Origin: Corbicula japonica
Lineage: Eukaryota; Mollusca; Bivalvia; Venerida; Cyrenidae
Assembly: GCA_038501625.1 (NCBI GenBank)
Contig: JAZAYU010000175.1
Location: forward strand, 1,055,119-1,119,118
Reading direction: 5' to 3'
DNA: 64,000 nt
Shown: in pieces, positions 10,187-20,758 of the stretch
Layout: every line of letters starts with the position of its first letter
Position numbering within the stretch: the first letter of the stretch is position 1
Notes under the pieces: generated by a model
The model's input: only the letters and a program-made list of their open reading frames with translations
Database searches by the model: none
What the model was told of the DNA's origin: nothing
Program-made: the position numbers and the translations under genes

Positions 10187-11593
10187 AACTTAAAGTTATG
10201 TTATGTTATATGTTATTTAATGTTGTATTATGTTATGTTATGTTATGATATGTTACTGACGTTAACCGGGAATCAAACAAACTGCGCATAAACACAGACG
10301 TCTGAACATGTAAGCAACTGCACCAATTCTTCTTCCCCAGAACAGGGAAATTGCAAAGCATTCAATGCAGAAAGGGATTGTGTTTTAGATAAAAAATTGG
10401 CTGACGAAAAACTGACTTAAAACTTGAGTTTGTTTTTCCCTATAAATATCAGCAAAATAAACATTTCATTTATAGTTAAAGGGTAATTGATGTAGTCCTG
10501 CCTTAAGGCTGTCCCTTCTGACCTGATATAAGACTAACGTTACAAGAAGAAACAAATAATCGTAGCAATCATCATGACAAACAATACTTAATGAACCAAA
10601 TTTATTTGATTTTTACATTCGCCTCTTCGTAATAACATGTTTCGAGTAAGCACTTGTCTTAAAAGTGTTTTATCACAGAAATACTAATTTGGATTTATCC
10701 GTAAGACTTTGCATTCCACAAGGCACCATATAAATAGGTGACAAAAGAACTTTCAACGAAGCCAAAAGCGATATATCTCAAACCATTGCAGACTTGGTTT
10801 GAATGAGCCTTTTCTCGAGTACTAATGTAAATGGCCACGCGCCTTGCCACGGGTTCATTGCTAATCAATAGACATAAATAAATGTATCGTGTTCAACGGC
10901 CTGAAGAGATACTCAATTTGATAACCGAAACAATTGAATGTACGGGGAGACTTTTAACAGCCGCGATAAGAAAGCATTACAATGCCCCCGTTTCTTATTT
11001 CGTTTCGTTATTTTCTTTACTATTAATACGATTTTCCTCGGTCACTCAAATGTCATCTAAATTTAAACATTTTATTGAAAGATTCGATCATTTTTTTATT
11101 TGTGTATTTTGTGGAATGTATTTTCTTATGTTATAAGTTTTTTTGAATTTTGAGCTTTAGTTACCGTATATTGGAAGGAAACTCATTAGATTTAACTTAC
11201 TCTGTATTATTACGAAAAATCCGTGGAAGATTGAATGGCCAGTTTATAGTTTGTTGATGGAATCGAGATCCCTCGATTCACACGGAAAAAATAATCCTTA
11301 GCTAGTAATACTTTCTTTAACATCTGCATAAAATCCTTCTCAATCAAAAGACTGAGCTAAATATCCGTCAACAATGATGCAGCATATACTACTCAAAGCT
11401 TGCTAAGCAAAAAGTTAACCACACATCATATTGTTATATTTAACATTAGAAATCGTTTATCAAGAAGATCCTTAGTGTTCACATAACTTTGAATGGATGT
11501 CGTACAAACAAGGTGAGCCTGTATTTTCGTCATTACACAGTCATTACTTTCATTTGAATGACTTAATGTTTTTGACTGAGCAAAAAAGGAAGG
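10187..11593. other. Intron 2, left flank of the retrotransposon
   Basis: AT-rich. An 84-codon frame at 10882-11136 has no recognised domain. Part of it (GAATGTACGGGGAGAC) weakly resembles 58750-58800, so it may be a trace of a repeat. Confidence 0.4.
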
Positions 11594-11597
11594 TATT

Positions 11598-12239
11598 TGT
11601 GACCGATAGTCGGGCGGCCTAGCACGGATGTTGGGTTGTTGGGGGGGATTAGCTATTGTGCCAGCGCCAGCCCGGTGGTGTACAGTCACGAATTCACATG
11701 TAAAGTAGCTGGTTCATTTCAGCTTAAGTCCATTTTACTATATAAACAAAGTCCAGTTGTAGGTTTCTTCTATTGTTGTAGTGATGGAATTGTTCAAAAT
11801 GTTAAAGTAAAGTAAATGACACAGTTCAATATACTGACATAATTTGACAAACACCAGAATTTTAAAATATAAGTTATTAGATGTTGCTAGTTCTGTTTCT
11901 TAACTAAGACTGCTCTAAAAGACTATATAAAGTGACCAAGCCAATTTCTTAAGATAATGATCAAAGGTGTTAGACATGGCTTGGCAGTTTAATTACTTTA
12001 ACTAAGCCTAATCTAAGTAACTTTGACAACTATAATAAAGATAAAAGTGTCAAACTGAGAATTAAGGGAATCTTATCAATATGGCTTGAAGCTGTAACAT
12101 TATTTATATGTAACCTAAATCTTAAAGTAAATGATGCAATTTCTTTGACTGAAAATGCTATATTAAAAAATTATTCAAAATGTTAATTAAAGTATTATTA
12201 TGTAATAAAAGCATTTTTCCTTATGAATACCCTGTTACA
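11598..12239 (-). repeat. 3' LTR
   Basis: 642 bp, nearly identical to 20759-21403 and in the same orientation. Both boundaries are exact: outside flanks differ, and inside the shared block the ends are TGTGACC and GTTACA, giving short TGTRAC inverted termini. Confidence 0.93.
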
Positions 12240-12253
12240 CTTCACCCCTCCTT
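12240..12253 (-). other. Polypurine tract of the retrotransposon
   Basis: On the minus strand AAGGAGGGGTGAAG abuts the 3' LTR. All bases but one are purines, as expected for the plus-strand primer. Confidence 0.7.
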
Positions 12254-12333
12254 GTAAAAAGATTGTCCTCAATCTTGAGGTGATGAAATGCATAACAAAT
12301 ACATGAAAAATATAACATAAACAAAAAACATAA

Positions 12334-12813
12334 TACCGTATAGCGGGTAATTTCTACGGGTGCCAAATTTCTGCGTTTCTGCGGTCTTTGGATGAAATCG
12401 CAGAAATATGTCCAGCAGAAAAAAAACAGCAGAAATTTAAATCGCAAAATATTATCTCATTTTATCATATAGGCATAGTATAAACGCGACATTTGCTCAA
12501 ACATTCAAATCAGTTGAATAGTTGTTTGAGAGTTGTTATTCATTGGATAGATAATATCTTTTTGTTATTTTTTGATAAAATAAATTGAGTAACAGGTATT
12601 ACCCATGAATAAAATATCTGTGAAAAACAAATAGTATGTGTACATATATCACAGTCGTGTTATTCTTACGACACCTTACCCAATATGAACCGCAGAAATT
12701 TATCCTTCATGGGAACCGAAAACGCAGAAATAAAAAACGCAGAAATTTTTGCGTCCATTTTTGAGGGTAAAACGCAGAAATTTATGACCGCAGAAATAAC
12801 CCGCTATACGGTA
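12334..12813. mobile_element. Nonautonomous TIR element (MITE) nested in the retrotransposon
   Basis: TACCGTATAGCGGGT at the left returns as ACCCGCTATACGGTA at the right, ~480 bp apart. Many CGCAGAAAT strings near both ends extend the inverted similarity inward. AAT occurs on both outer sides if the termini are taken as ACCG...CGGT, a possible 3-bp duplication of the PIF/Harbinger kind. The superfamily is not settled; no transposase frame. Confidence 0.7.
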
Positions 12814-13515
12814 ATATGATATCAAAACAGAATCAAACAAACATTCATACAAGGTGGCCAACCTGCATTTGTACTCAGAAACATTCATCATAGAATCATA
12901 CATAGTTATATAATATATTTTAATAGGTTTTATGCATATTTTTCTCTTTTTTATTTTACATTTAATTCTTGTTTAGCAAAATGTGATTTTGCATACAAAG
13001 AATAATTATTACATATGATAGAAACAAACTATATACAAGTGTGCACACATCAATAATATGAATATTCTCATAAAGCTTTTAACTGGGCAATTTCTAATAT
13101 TAATATAGTGTACCTCTTATATCATTCGGATATTAGAACTATATAATATAAATAGAAACTGTTTTGTTTTCCAACTGAATGTTGAAATGAACAATATTTG
13201 CCATAGAAAGTTAAAATGCTTCGGCAATTTTCAACATTGCTGTGATCATATTCACACATGGTTTGGCTTTTATCTCCAGGATGACATTTAACATTGACTG
13301 ATCAGCCTAAGAATAAAGTTGTCTTGCCTATGCAACTGTGTTTATTGATAGATTCTCAAGTATTTATTTGACTGAAAATGATCCTCCATATAAGGATGAT
13401 TTGTTATAAGTATAAAATATATGTATTTGTAATGTAATCATAATATAGATTTATATAATAGTATTGCAATATACAATTGTAATATGAAATACATACATGT
13501 AATAGTAACATAATA

Positions 13516-14079
13516 TACTCAGCAAAAATAAAAAGTACCAACTTTTCTACCTGTGATTTTGTAAAACTAGAAAAATAAAATAGAAAATATCTTCTTTGAA
13601 CAGATCTGCATTGCTGTAATCATTACAAAGAAATAAAATGTTCTTAAAAATCTGCAGTCACGACTAAGTTATCTTTCCCTTTGCTATCATTGGGGTTTTA
13701 GGAAGAAGTAAGTGATTCTAAACAATATTCACATTTGTTGGAATTAAATCAATTTTCCCAGTTCTTTATGTCAATAAAATCACAAAAAAATCATTAATAA
13801 AACAACTCGTCCTCTATAAAAAAAAACGCTAGAAATCCCAAACATTTCCTATTACCTCCCTTTGAATTGAATATATAGGGGTGTTTAATCCATCATTCAT
13901 TGTTATCTGATGGGCATTTGCTCAGGTTTAGGTGTGGAAGATTATGTTCACGAACAATTAAACTTAAAAACGACTGAGATTATTTAATAAAACACCTTTT
14001 GAAGTGTTCGTAATTAAATGAAAATATGTGAATGAGAATATAAGCATAAAAAGTGGGTACTTTCTATTTTTGCTGAGTA
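13516..14079. mobile_element. Tc1/mariner-type MITE nested in the retrotransposon
   Basis: 564 bp. TACTCAGCAAAAATA at the left returns as TATTTTTGCTGAGTA at the right, with ~24-bp termini ending near GGTACTTT. TA flanks both sides, the target duplication of Tc1/mariner elements. It has no transposase. Confidence 0.8.
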
Positions 14080-15041
14080 TATATTGATATGTAGTTCTAT
14101 GTAACATTTGTTTGTGGACTGACTGAAGGATTTCTTGTAACATTTGTTGACAGTCACATTAAGGATAAGCCGATATTTAATAGGCAATGTTGTATCTTGT
14201 ATGTAATATTTTCTTATGAAACATTTAATTGTGGACTGACAGAAGTATTTCTCTGAACATTAATTGACAGTCACATGAAGGATGATATTATATAAGTTGT
14301 TATTATGCAGTTTCTGCTTAAAAGTTATGCACTGTGTTCATGCTTTATCCGTGCAGTAAATGAATATTTATTATGCCGAAGACTCGGAGGATGGTATTGA
14401 ACGTTGCACTGGTCTCCACATTGTAATATCTTGGATTCTGATGAAATTGGTTCTATGACCGTAATAGTTTACATCTTTCACACGCGAAATATAATGTAGT
14501 TAAGTTAAAATCACTTTCACAGCCGAAGTTGATTTGTTAATAAAGCACGGTGGCTAGTTAATTACATGTCAGTCACAAAATAAAATGTAAATTTAGTACT
14601 TTCAATAATGTTTGCAGACTTCATTCTGTAGAGTTGTCTCGTCATAGATTTAATAATAATGTGTTGAATAATGAATATATATAATTCCTGTTTAAATTTG
14701 GCAAGTGAAATTTACAACTTTAAGTGAAATACTTCCATCACTGTATGGAAACAGTTGCAAATAAAATGTAAGATACTTGATTGAACAGCAATTTCAAAAT
14801 TACATCTATTACAGACTACCAAGTTGGAAAGCTTACTGCAACAAACATACTGAAACTGTTTATTTATTAAAATATTTAAAAATCGTGTCTTATAGAAAAA
14901 GTATAATTTTATCCAAAATTAAATTTTAAGCTTGAAATGATATGTTATTTGCATCATTTCTGAAAGAAAGAACATTTTAGCTTCAACAAAAATCTAAAAG
15001 ACTTAAGCAAAACAAATTAAAGTAGTGCTGAGATTTTATTT
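14080..15041. other. 3' internal region of the retrotransposon, noncoding
   Basis: AT-rich. A ~70-bp block (GTGGACTGACTGAAGGATTTC ... TTGACAGTCACAT, differing between copies) occurs at 14096-14165 and again at 14214-14284, a short direct duplication. No frame. Confidence 0.45.
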
Positions 15042-15500
15042 CTAAAATGGATAAGTATTGGGATCTTTGCCATTTGATTTGAAAATTCTACCAGGCTGGG
15101 AAATCTTGGCAGCCATTCTAAACAAAAAGTGGCGGACACTTTTAACAGGAGCCTGAATGTAGGAGATCCAGACTGGTTCCCGGGATCCTTCTTTGAACAC
15201 TTTGAAGAATGTAGTTTCAAGAGGATTGAGATTGTCATTAGTGACAACTCCTCTTATCATTTTTGCTTCAAAGGGCTGTCCGCTGTCCAGTATGCCCGTT
15301 TTGCTATGCCAATTTGCATGATCCGTGTATTTCAGAAGGCCAAACAAACTATTGACATAGGGTTGTAGTTTTTGTTTTCGTTCAGAAATACGAAAAGGTA
15401 CACCAGTAATGACAGTTGACTTTGAGCTGGGGTTGTAAGTATACACATTTTGATTGGAGAGGTCATAGGTTTCTTCATAGCCGGTGACATATGGTGGTCC
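15042..15500 (-). pseudogene. C-terminal extension after the chromodomain, unknown fold
   Basis: This continues the frame of the chromodomain segment upstream after a single TAA (15501-15503), for about 153 codons to a stop at 15042. It has no motif I know. Visible features are an acidic/aromatic start (GYEETYDLS), a middle with FEAKMIRGVV, and a basic end (FLFRMAAKISQPGR). Since the frame holds for more than 450 bases past the stop, the stop is probably a recent lesion in a longer C-terminus. An unrelated downstream ORF cannot be excluded. Confidence 0.55.
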
Positions 15501-16050
15501 TTACTCAATATAGTTTAAGTGGGGTCTGGGAAGTTTCTCAAAGAACTTGTGGTGCTTTAAAGGTCGTTTTCGCATTCTCCCAGCCATGGTCGTACTTACA
15601 TGGTATTCACGAATGAATACTTCTGGGATAGAAGATGCATACCCCCATGTACTTGGTTTGTTGGGATCTTTCCATTTAATTCGGTAATAAAGTGTGTCTT
15701 TTGTTCTTTGAGAGGCAAGGATTTTGTCAATTTCTTCAGCCGAAAACTTTTTTATGGAATGTTTTGAATTAGAGCTACTGGCAGTTTGGGACTGTTGTTG
15801 ATCAGGAAGAGAAATTGATGTGGAAGGTTTTGATGGTGGCTCCTTTGTATATTGTTGTTGTTGTTGCTTCTGCTGCATCTGCTGAGTGTTGTGTTTCTGC
15901 TGGTGCTGCTGATTTGGTTTCTGAGTTTTTTGGTTTTTGCTGCTGCTGCTGCTGCTGAGGTTTCTTAGCTTCTGGTTCTTGCTGCTGCTGAGAAGATTGA
16001 GGATTGTTAAGAGAAGAGTTGGAGTTTGAAGTAGGGTTTTGTTGTATCAC
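15501..16050 (-). pseudogene. Q-rich segment and chromodomain at the pol C-terminus
   Basis: Minus strand. From 16050 a Gln/Ser/Pro-rich stretch includes a run of seven Gln. A one-base frame change within it leads into the frame starting near 15878. Residues ~44-94 of that frame form a chromodomain: an F-x-x-E-E-I strand, LYYRIKWK (the conserved strand and Trp), PSTW, and a closing helix VFIREYH. In chromoviruses this domain follows integrase and steers insertion to marked chromatin (family knowledge). The third aromatic of the HP1-type methyl-lysine cage appears to be missing (IKWKDP), so histone-mark binding is uncertain. Integrase residues that should precede it are lost to the insertion on the right. 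Confidence 0.75.
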
Positions 16051-16362
16051 AAATTAAGGAAAACATTTTGCAAGTTTTATCGCCGATACCCAGATTTAAT
16101 TCATAAATACAAATGCAGTTTAAAATCACTTCTGCAACAAGGTATTTCACAACCAGTTTTTTATGGAGATTTAATTTATAAACTTAAAAAGATTAAAGGC
16201 AGTGTTAATTTCTCCCGGTTATTCGTAAAAAACATCTGTAAATTTAAAAAGAAAGGTTACCAACATGATATTTTACAGCGCTCTGCAGGCCTGGTGATTA
16301 ACCCTTCTACAGTTGATCATTATGCTTACCTCTTTGGTTGCACGACGGTGGCAGGGGTTTAA
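16039..16362 (+). pseudogene. Coding remnant of the autonomous Family A parent, unknown family
   Basis: A plus-strand frame inside the insertion in pol; about 105 codons, basic and aromatic (FCKFYRRYPDLIHKYK, later GISQPVFYGDLIYKLKK and HDILQRSAGLVINPSTVDHY). It ends just before the Family A noncoding block and in the same orientation, so it is probably the 3' end of that element's ORF. I have an impression of similar hypothetical proteins in molluscs and cnidarians but cannot name the family. The start is not defined; sequence to its left is retrotransposon. Confidence 0.5.
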
Positions 16363-16885
16363 GAGTTTATGAAGGTTATTGGGGAAATCTTTTCTTAAAA
16401 GAACCTAGAAACTCGATTTGTTTCTTTTATCCCTGTCATCGTGTTCTTGCTGATTTTACTCCAGGAGCTCTGGTCTCGGTAAGATCATTGAGTACCCCTT
16501 TCGGCTTTGCAATCCTCTTAGCTTCTTATGTTTTATATGTTTGTGTGCTTTTGCATGCAACATTGTTAAGCAGATAAGTGGGTTGGAGTCTTTTCACCAA
16601 GACAACTTGTACTTGTTTTGTGATATGAGAACCTGTTGGGGCAAGTGTGAGGTTGGTGCACCCTAGAACCTGGTTTAAACCCCCAGTGGCAATTTGATTT
16701 GCCACTGACCGTTCCAAGGCGGTAACCCCTTGGGTTCTCATTTTTGTTTATTGTTAGTGGTGTCTTTTTTGAAACTGATTATTTTATTAACCATGCTCTC
16801 TCCCCCTCTCTTCTTCTTGACTGTGTGGGGAGGCTGTTTTTTCTGAATGTGGCGATTCCTGATATGCATATTTCACCTTTTTTTG
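16051..16885 (+). mobile_element. Family A element, longest copy, inserted in the retrotransposon pol
   Basis: It interrupts integrase on one side (join near 16885) and the Q-rich segment on the other (near 16050). The noncoding part, from about 16430, carries every landmark of the family: GCTGATTTTACTCCAGGAGC, CACCAAGACAACTTGTACTT, GTGCACCCTAGAACCTGG, the stem CAGTGGCAA/TTGCCACTG, GTGTGGGGAGGCTG and the shared 3' end ATATGCATATTTCACC. Integrase core codons that should lie here are absent, so insertion came with, or after, a deletion of host-element sequence. Confidence 0.8.
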
Positions 16886-18162
16886 GTTATGGGCAAGCCT
16901 CCAAGAATGTCAATGTGCCATCTTTGGAACAAGTCTGCTACTGGCATAGGCTGTAAGGGTGGAGGTTTGCCATGAACATCTCTCTTTGTGCGTTGACACT
17001 CTTCGCATGACTGTGTGTACTTCTGGCAGTAACCATACATTGAAGGCCAAAAGTATCGTTGACGAAGGGCAGCGTATGTTCTTTCGAAACCTTGGTGTAG
17101 ACCTCCAGCAAGACTGTCATGGAATGACTTGAGAACATCATCTCGCAGAATTGCAGGGATACAAATTTGTGTGATGATTTTTTCTTTTTTAGGGATTCCT
17201 TTTGTTCTTGGGGTATATAAATGAATCAAAAGACCAGAATTTAAAATTTCATATTGTTGAGCTTCAGCTACAATTAACTTTGCTTTGTTGAGGTCATCTG
17301 GTAGCTGCTTGTTAAGTTTGTACTGAACTATATGTTTATAAAAGTCACATTGTTTCTGAAGAATTTTGAAGTCTGTATCTAAATGGTTTTGGGTTTGATT
17401 GTTGGTTGTAGATGTGCTGTGTGTCTTAGTTTGTTCTGGTGTTGTCTCAGTGCGGGTAGTGACTGGCGCTACAGATGGAGTGGGAACCTGGTTGTGACTG
17501 TAGATGAGGTTCACAGCAATCAGTTCTTCAGACTTGTGGTCTGAGATCTGATACACTGCTTCACTCAAGTCACCTGGTTCCATGTCACTTCTGTTGTCGT
17601 CCTTGGCCTCTGGGTAAGTTCGACGCGAGAGTCCATTAGCATTGCTATTGGCGCAGGAGGACTTGTGGACGATCTCAAAATTATATCCTTGGAGGGATAG
17701 GGCCCATCTTCCGAGACGTCCTTGTAGGTCCTTTATCTGCTTCAGCCACTTTACAGATATGTTATCTGTAAACACTGTGAAGGAAGTATTGGCAAGGTAT
17801 GGTTTAAAAGCAGAAACAGCCTCAACCAATGCCAATTCTTCTTTGTCAGTAATGTGCCATTTAACTTCATGGCCATGCAAAGTTCTGCCTCCATGTTTTA
17901 TCGGATGTTCCAAACCGTCATCTCCAAGTTGTGACAGAACATAACCAATTGAGTGGTCTGAACTGTCCGTAGCAAGAATGAAGGGACGATCAAATTTTGG
18001 AAAAGTAAGAATAGGGGCAGAAGTCAGAGCATGTTTGAGGGTAATGAAAGCATCTTCACATTGCTGTGTCCATTGGAATTTAGTGTTTTTCTTTAAGAGA
18101 AGAGTTAGTGGACTTGCTATTTTTGCAAAAGATTTAATGAATTTCCTATAGTAGGAAGCCAT
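16873..18162 (-). pseudogene. Retrotransposon RT thumb, RNase H and integrase N-terminus
   Basis: 429-codon open frame, minus strand. Residues 1-60 (SYYRKFIKSFAKIA) are the RT connection. RNase H covers about 62-180, with TDSSD (Asp66), the KEE glutamate near 109 and FTDN (Asp133). The usual fourth acidic residue in the NADGLSR position reads NANGLSR. After a Ser/Thr-rich linker, the integrase zinc finger appears (FHDS, LHQG, SCEEC: H, H, C, C), then the first core strand WHIDILG with the first catalytic Asp. The frame stops at the Family A insertion, so the other two catalytic acids are missing. Upstream, an in-frame TAA sits four codons before the first Met. Confidence 0.9.
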
Positions 18163-18278
18163 TCCTTAGAAAGATTTCACTTGTTTAACATTTGTTGGGC
18201 GAGGGTATTCATCAATGGCCTGTGTCTTTTTAGGATTTACCTTTATCCCGTGTTTTGATATAATGTGACCTAGATAGT

Positions 18279-18809
18279 CTATTTCACGTGTGGCGAATTT
18301 GCATTTTGCTGGCTGTAGAGTAAGATTGGCAGATTTAAGATTAGAGAAGAATTGCTGCTGAACACAAGGATGTCATCGATATAAACTAGAGCAATATTCC
18401 AGTTTAGATTTTTGAGAACCTTGCTCATCAGTGCTTGGAAAGTTAACGGACTGTTGGCCATGCCAACGGGGAGTCGGGTCCATTGGTAGACAGACTGATG
18501 AGTGACAAGAGCAGATTTGTGAGCAGTCTCTGGATCAAGGGGCACTTGCCAGAAACCACTCTTCAAGTCAATAACAGAGAATACCTCTGCTTTCGCATCG
18601 GCGATAGTATCAAAGATGTCAGAGATGTGAGGAATAGGAAAGGATAGAGGTTCAGTTATTTTGTTGAGTTCTCTATAGTCTACAGCAAAGCGCCATTCAC
18701 CAGACTTTTTCTTAACTAGGACAATGGGACTGTTCCAGGGAGACTCAGATTTCTCTATGAATCCATTCTGGAGCATGTCTTGTATCTGTGCTTCAGTTTC
18801 ACGACGCAT
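18279..18809 (-). pseudogene. Retrotransposon reverse transcriptase domain
   Basis: 176-codon minus-strand frame with the RT fingers and palm: SPWNSPIVLVKKKSG, FAVDYRELNK, FSVIDLKSGFWQ (first catalytic Asp, residue 81) and YIDDILVF (residues 143-150, the second and third Asp). The catalytic residues are intact. The frame is lost soon after, around 18350, where the sequence goes out of phase with the downstream thumb coding. At its start it overlaps the protease frame by 11 bases in a different frame, so another shift lies near 18820. Confidence 0.92.
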
Positions 18810-19891
18810 GGCAGGGCTTTGACGATATGGAGCCTTTTTTGATAGGCTTATGGTCTCCTGTCTCTATGCGGTGAGAATGAAGATGGGTGAGACCTAGCTC
18901 AGAAAAGTCTTTAGCAAATGCTTTCCTGTTCTTGCCAATGAAAATGAGTAGTTTGGTCTTTTGGTCTGTGGTGAGGTCGGAATCATCCAGGTTAATCCCT
19001 AAGTCTTTGGCAATTTTAATGTAGTGCTCATCAGGTAAGGGGTCTGTGTTTAGGAAATTGACACAGGGGGAGTCCAGAAAATCAGAAGTTTCATTATCTG
19101 TGATCTTTTGGATAGTAGAAGGGTTCACCTCAGAAACAACAGAAATGGTAGTGTTTTGTGTCAGAAAGATAGGAAAGCCTGTAGGGTTCATAACACGGTA
19201 AAGAATTTTGCCATCAGTGTCTTTTGAAAGACATTTTCCTCCTGCAAGCTCATCCTTTGCTAAATGCTTAGGGGGTTCGCAGAGTACAATGTCACCATTT
19301 TGAAATCTGTTGACTTTAAGAGGAAGTGTATATTCAGAATGAGGTGGAACGACATGAGAAGTAATGGTTCTACCAAGAGAAGTTTTTGAAGGACAGTCAG
19401 CTATCAAAGAAATAGTGACTGGTTTGAGAGGGTCTTTAAGAACAGAAATAGAGTTGGAGTGAAAGTTGAGTTGGATTCCTTCCTTCAGCATGAAATCACA
19501 ACCAATGATGATAGCACTGTGAAGTCTTGAAAACACATGAAAGGTGTGTTCAAAGGGATAGCCATCTAGAGTGAAAGTTAGAGTGATAGAACCCAATACA
19601 GGATGAATTTCACCACAAACACCATAGGCAGATTCAATAGGAGTAGGGTCTAATTTTACATTCTTGTACAATTTTCTGACCAAATTTTCACTGACAGGAA
19701 ATTGAGGCACCAGAGTCAAAAAGAGCCTTAAATTGTTTATCTTCGACCTGAATATAGGCCTGGCCATTTTCATTAAGAGTGGAAAGTAAAGAAATAGAAG
19801 GTTGAGAAGTAGCATTGTGATGAACAGAGGAGCACATTTGTTTAGAACACTGCCAAGAAGCCTGATACTTAGCCATTTTGAATAAAAGCAC
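18799..19891 (-). pseudogene. Retrotransposon aspartic protease and spacer to RT
   Basis: Two overlapping minus-strand frames. The first (19891-19688) has LFDSGAS, the aspartic protease active site, near 19715. The second (19815-18799) continues the fold with IIIGCDFML, the second hallmark strand, then a ~200-residue spacer that leads to the RT start. A frameshift between 19690 and 19710 separates them. A small CxxxxC-type pattern (WQCSKQMC) precedes the protease. Confidence 0.88.
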
Positions 19892-20461
19892 TTAAATTAA
19901 CTGTTTTAAGTAAAAATGTAAAATTGAACAAAGTAACAATAAAATGCAATTAAAGTCAAATGTAAAATAAGATTATCTTATTAGGTAAGTGAAAAATATT
20001 AAGGTCAACAATTTTACTTTCAAATAATTGGAGTTGTTTAAATCAACAGTTGTATAAAGTTATTTTAAATTATTTCAGCACTTTTAAAATTATTTCTAAA
20101 TTTTAACAATAATTTATAATTTAATATGTCTGTTATTGTCTAATGTTATAAACAATAATTTATCTATGTCCCTTTTATTAAACTATAACTTAACTTGTAA
20201 AATCTAAATTAAATCTTTACTTAATAAAATGTTGCAGTCAACAAAATATTGATAACAATAACAAATGTAAAATGAAATAACTGTTTTCAACAATTATGGA
20301 AATATAGCACAAATGTTGTAAATTCACTTACCCACACCGTCTTCAGATAAAACGCCTAAATGTTCATCCTTATTGCACTTTGTTCCTGATCTTAGGAACT
20401 GTTCTTGGCTTGGCAGGTTTTGGTTACTTCAGTTGTCCTCACGTTATTGGTACTCCTTGTT
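19892..20461. other. 5' internal region of the retrotransposon, mostly unreadable
   Basis: Very AT-rich. Gag should be encoded here or just upstream, but no open frame survives. Confidence 0.4.
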
Positions 20462-20540
20462 CCGATTAGAAGTGTCCTTGATTACCGGTCATACCACAGG
20501 TTTGCGGCAATGTTACCCAGGTTCGCCCTTGTTGTAATCG
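20462..20540 (-). pseudogene. Gag zinc-knuckle remnant
   Basis: On the minus strand one frame reads YNKGEPG then a stop then HCRK, and a neighbouring frame reads CGMTGNQGHF. The spacing and wording are those of two adjacent CCHC knuckles of a Gag nucleocapsid, each broken by a stop or frame change. Short, so tentative. Confidence 0.45.
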
Positions 20541-20734
20541 ATTTCGAAATGATAGTTGATTATTGTTGCAAGTCCATCGCCCGTTATGGAATTTTTTATT
20601 CCTTCAAATACTGTTCAAATTATCTTCTTTGAAGAATAGTACTTTTGCATTGTAGTCCACATAGTAAATTTTGCGAAGTTTGATGCTTTTCAATAATTTC
20701 TCCTTAAATTAAATTTTTCCATCAATTTGTCGAA

Positions 20735-20752
20735 TTCCCGCATTCTCCACCA
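20735..20752 (-). other. Primer-binding site of the retrotransposon
   Basis: Six bases inside the 5' LTR the minus strand reads TGGTGGAGAATGCGGGAA, so the + strand ends in ...CTCCACCA, as a tRNA 3' end would. The tRNA species was not identified. Confidence 0.6.
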
Positions 20753-20758
20753 CAAAAC

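Noticed and set aside
10882..11136. 84-codon plus-strand ORF
   Set aside because: No domain, AT-biased, no splice context; only a weak similarity to noncoding sequence near 58750.
11426..11689. 87-codon minus-strand ORF
   Set aside because: Straddles the 3' LTR boundary with no motif; an accident of the junction.
17642..17944. 100-codon plus-strand ORF
   Set aside because: Antisense to the RNase H region of the retrotransposon.
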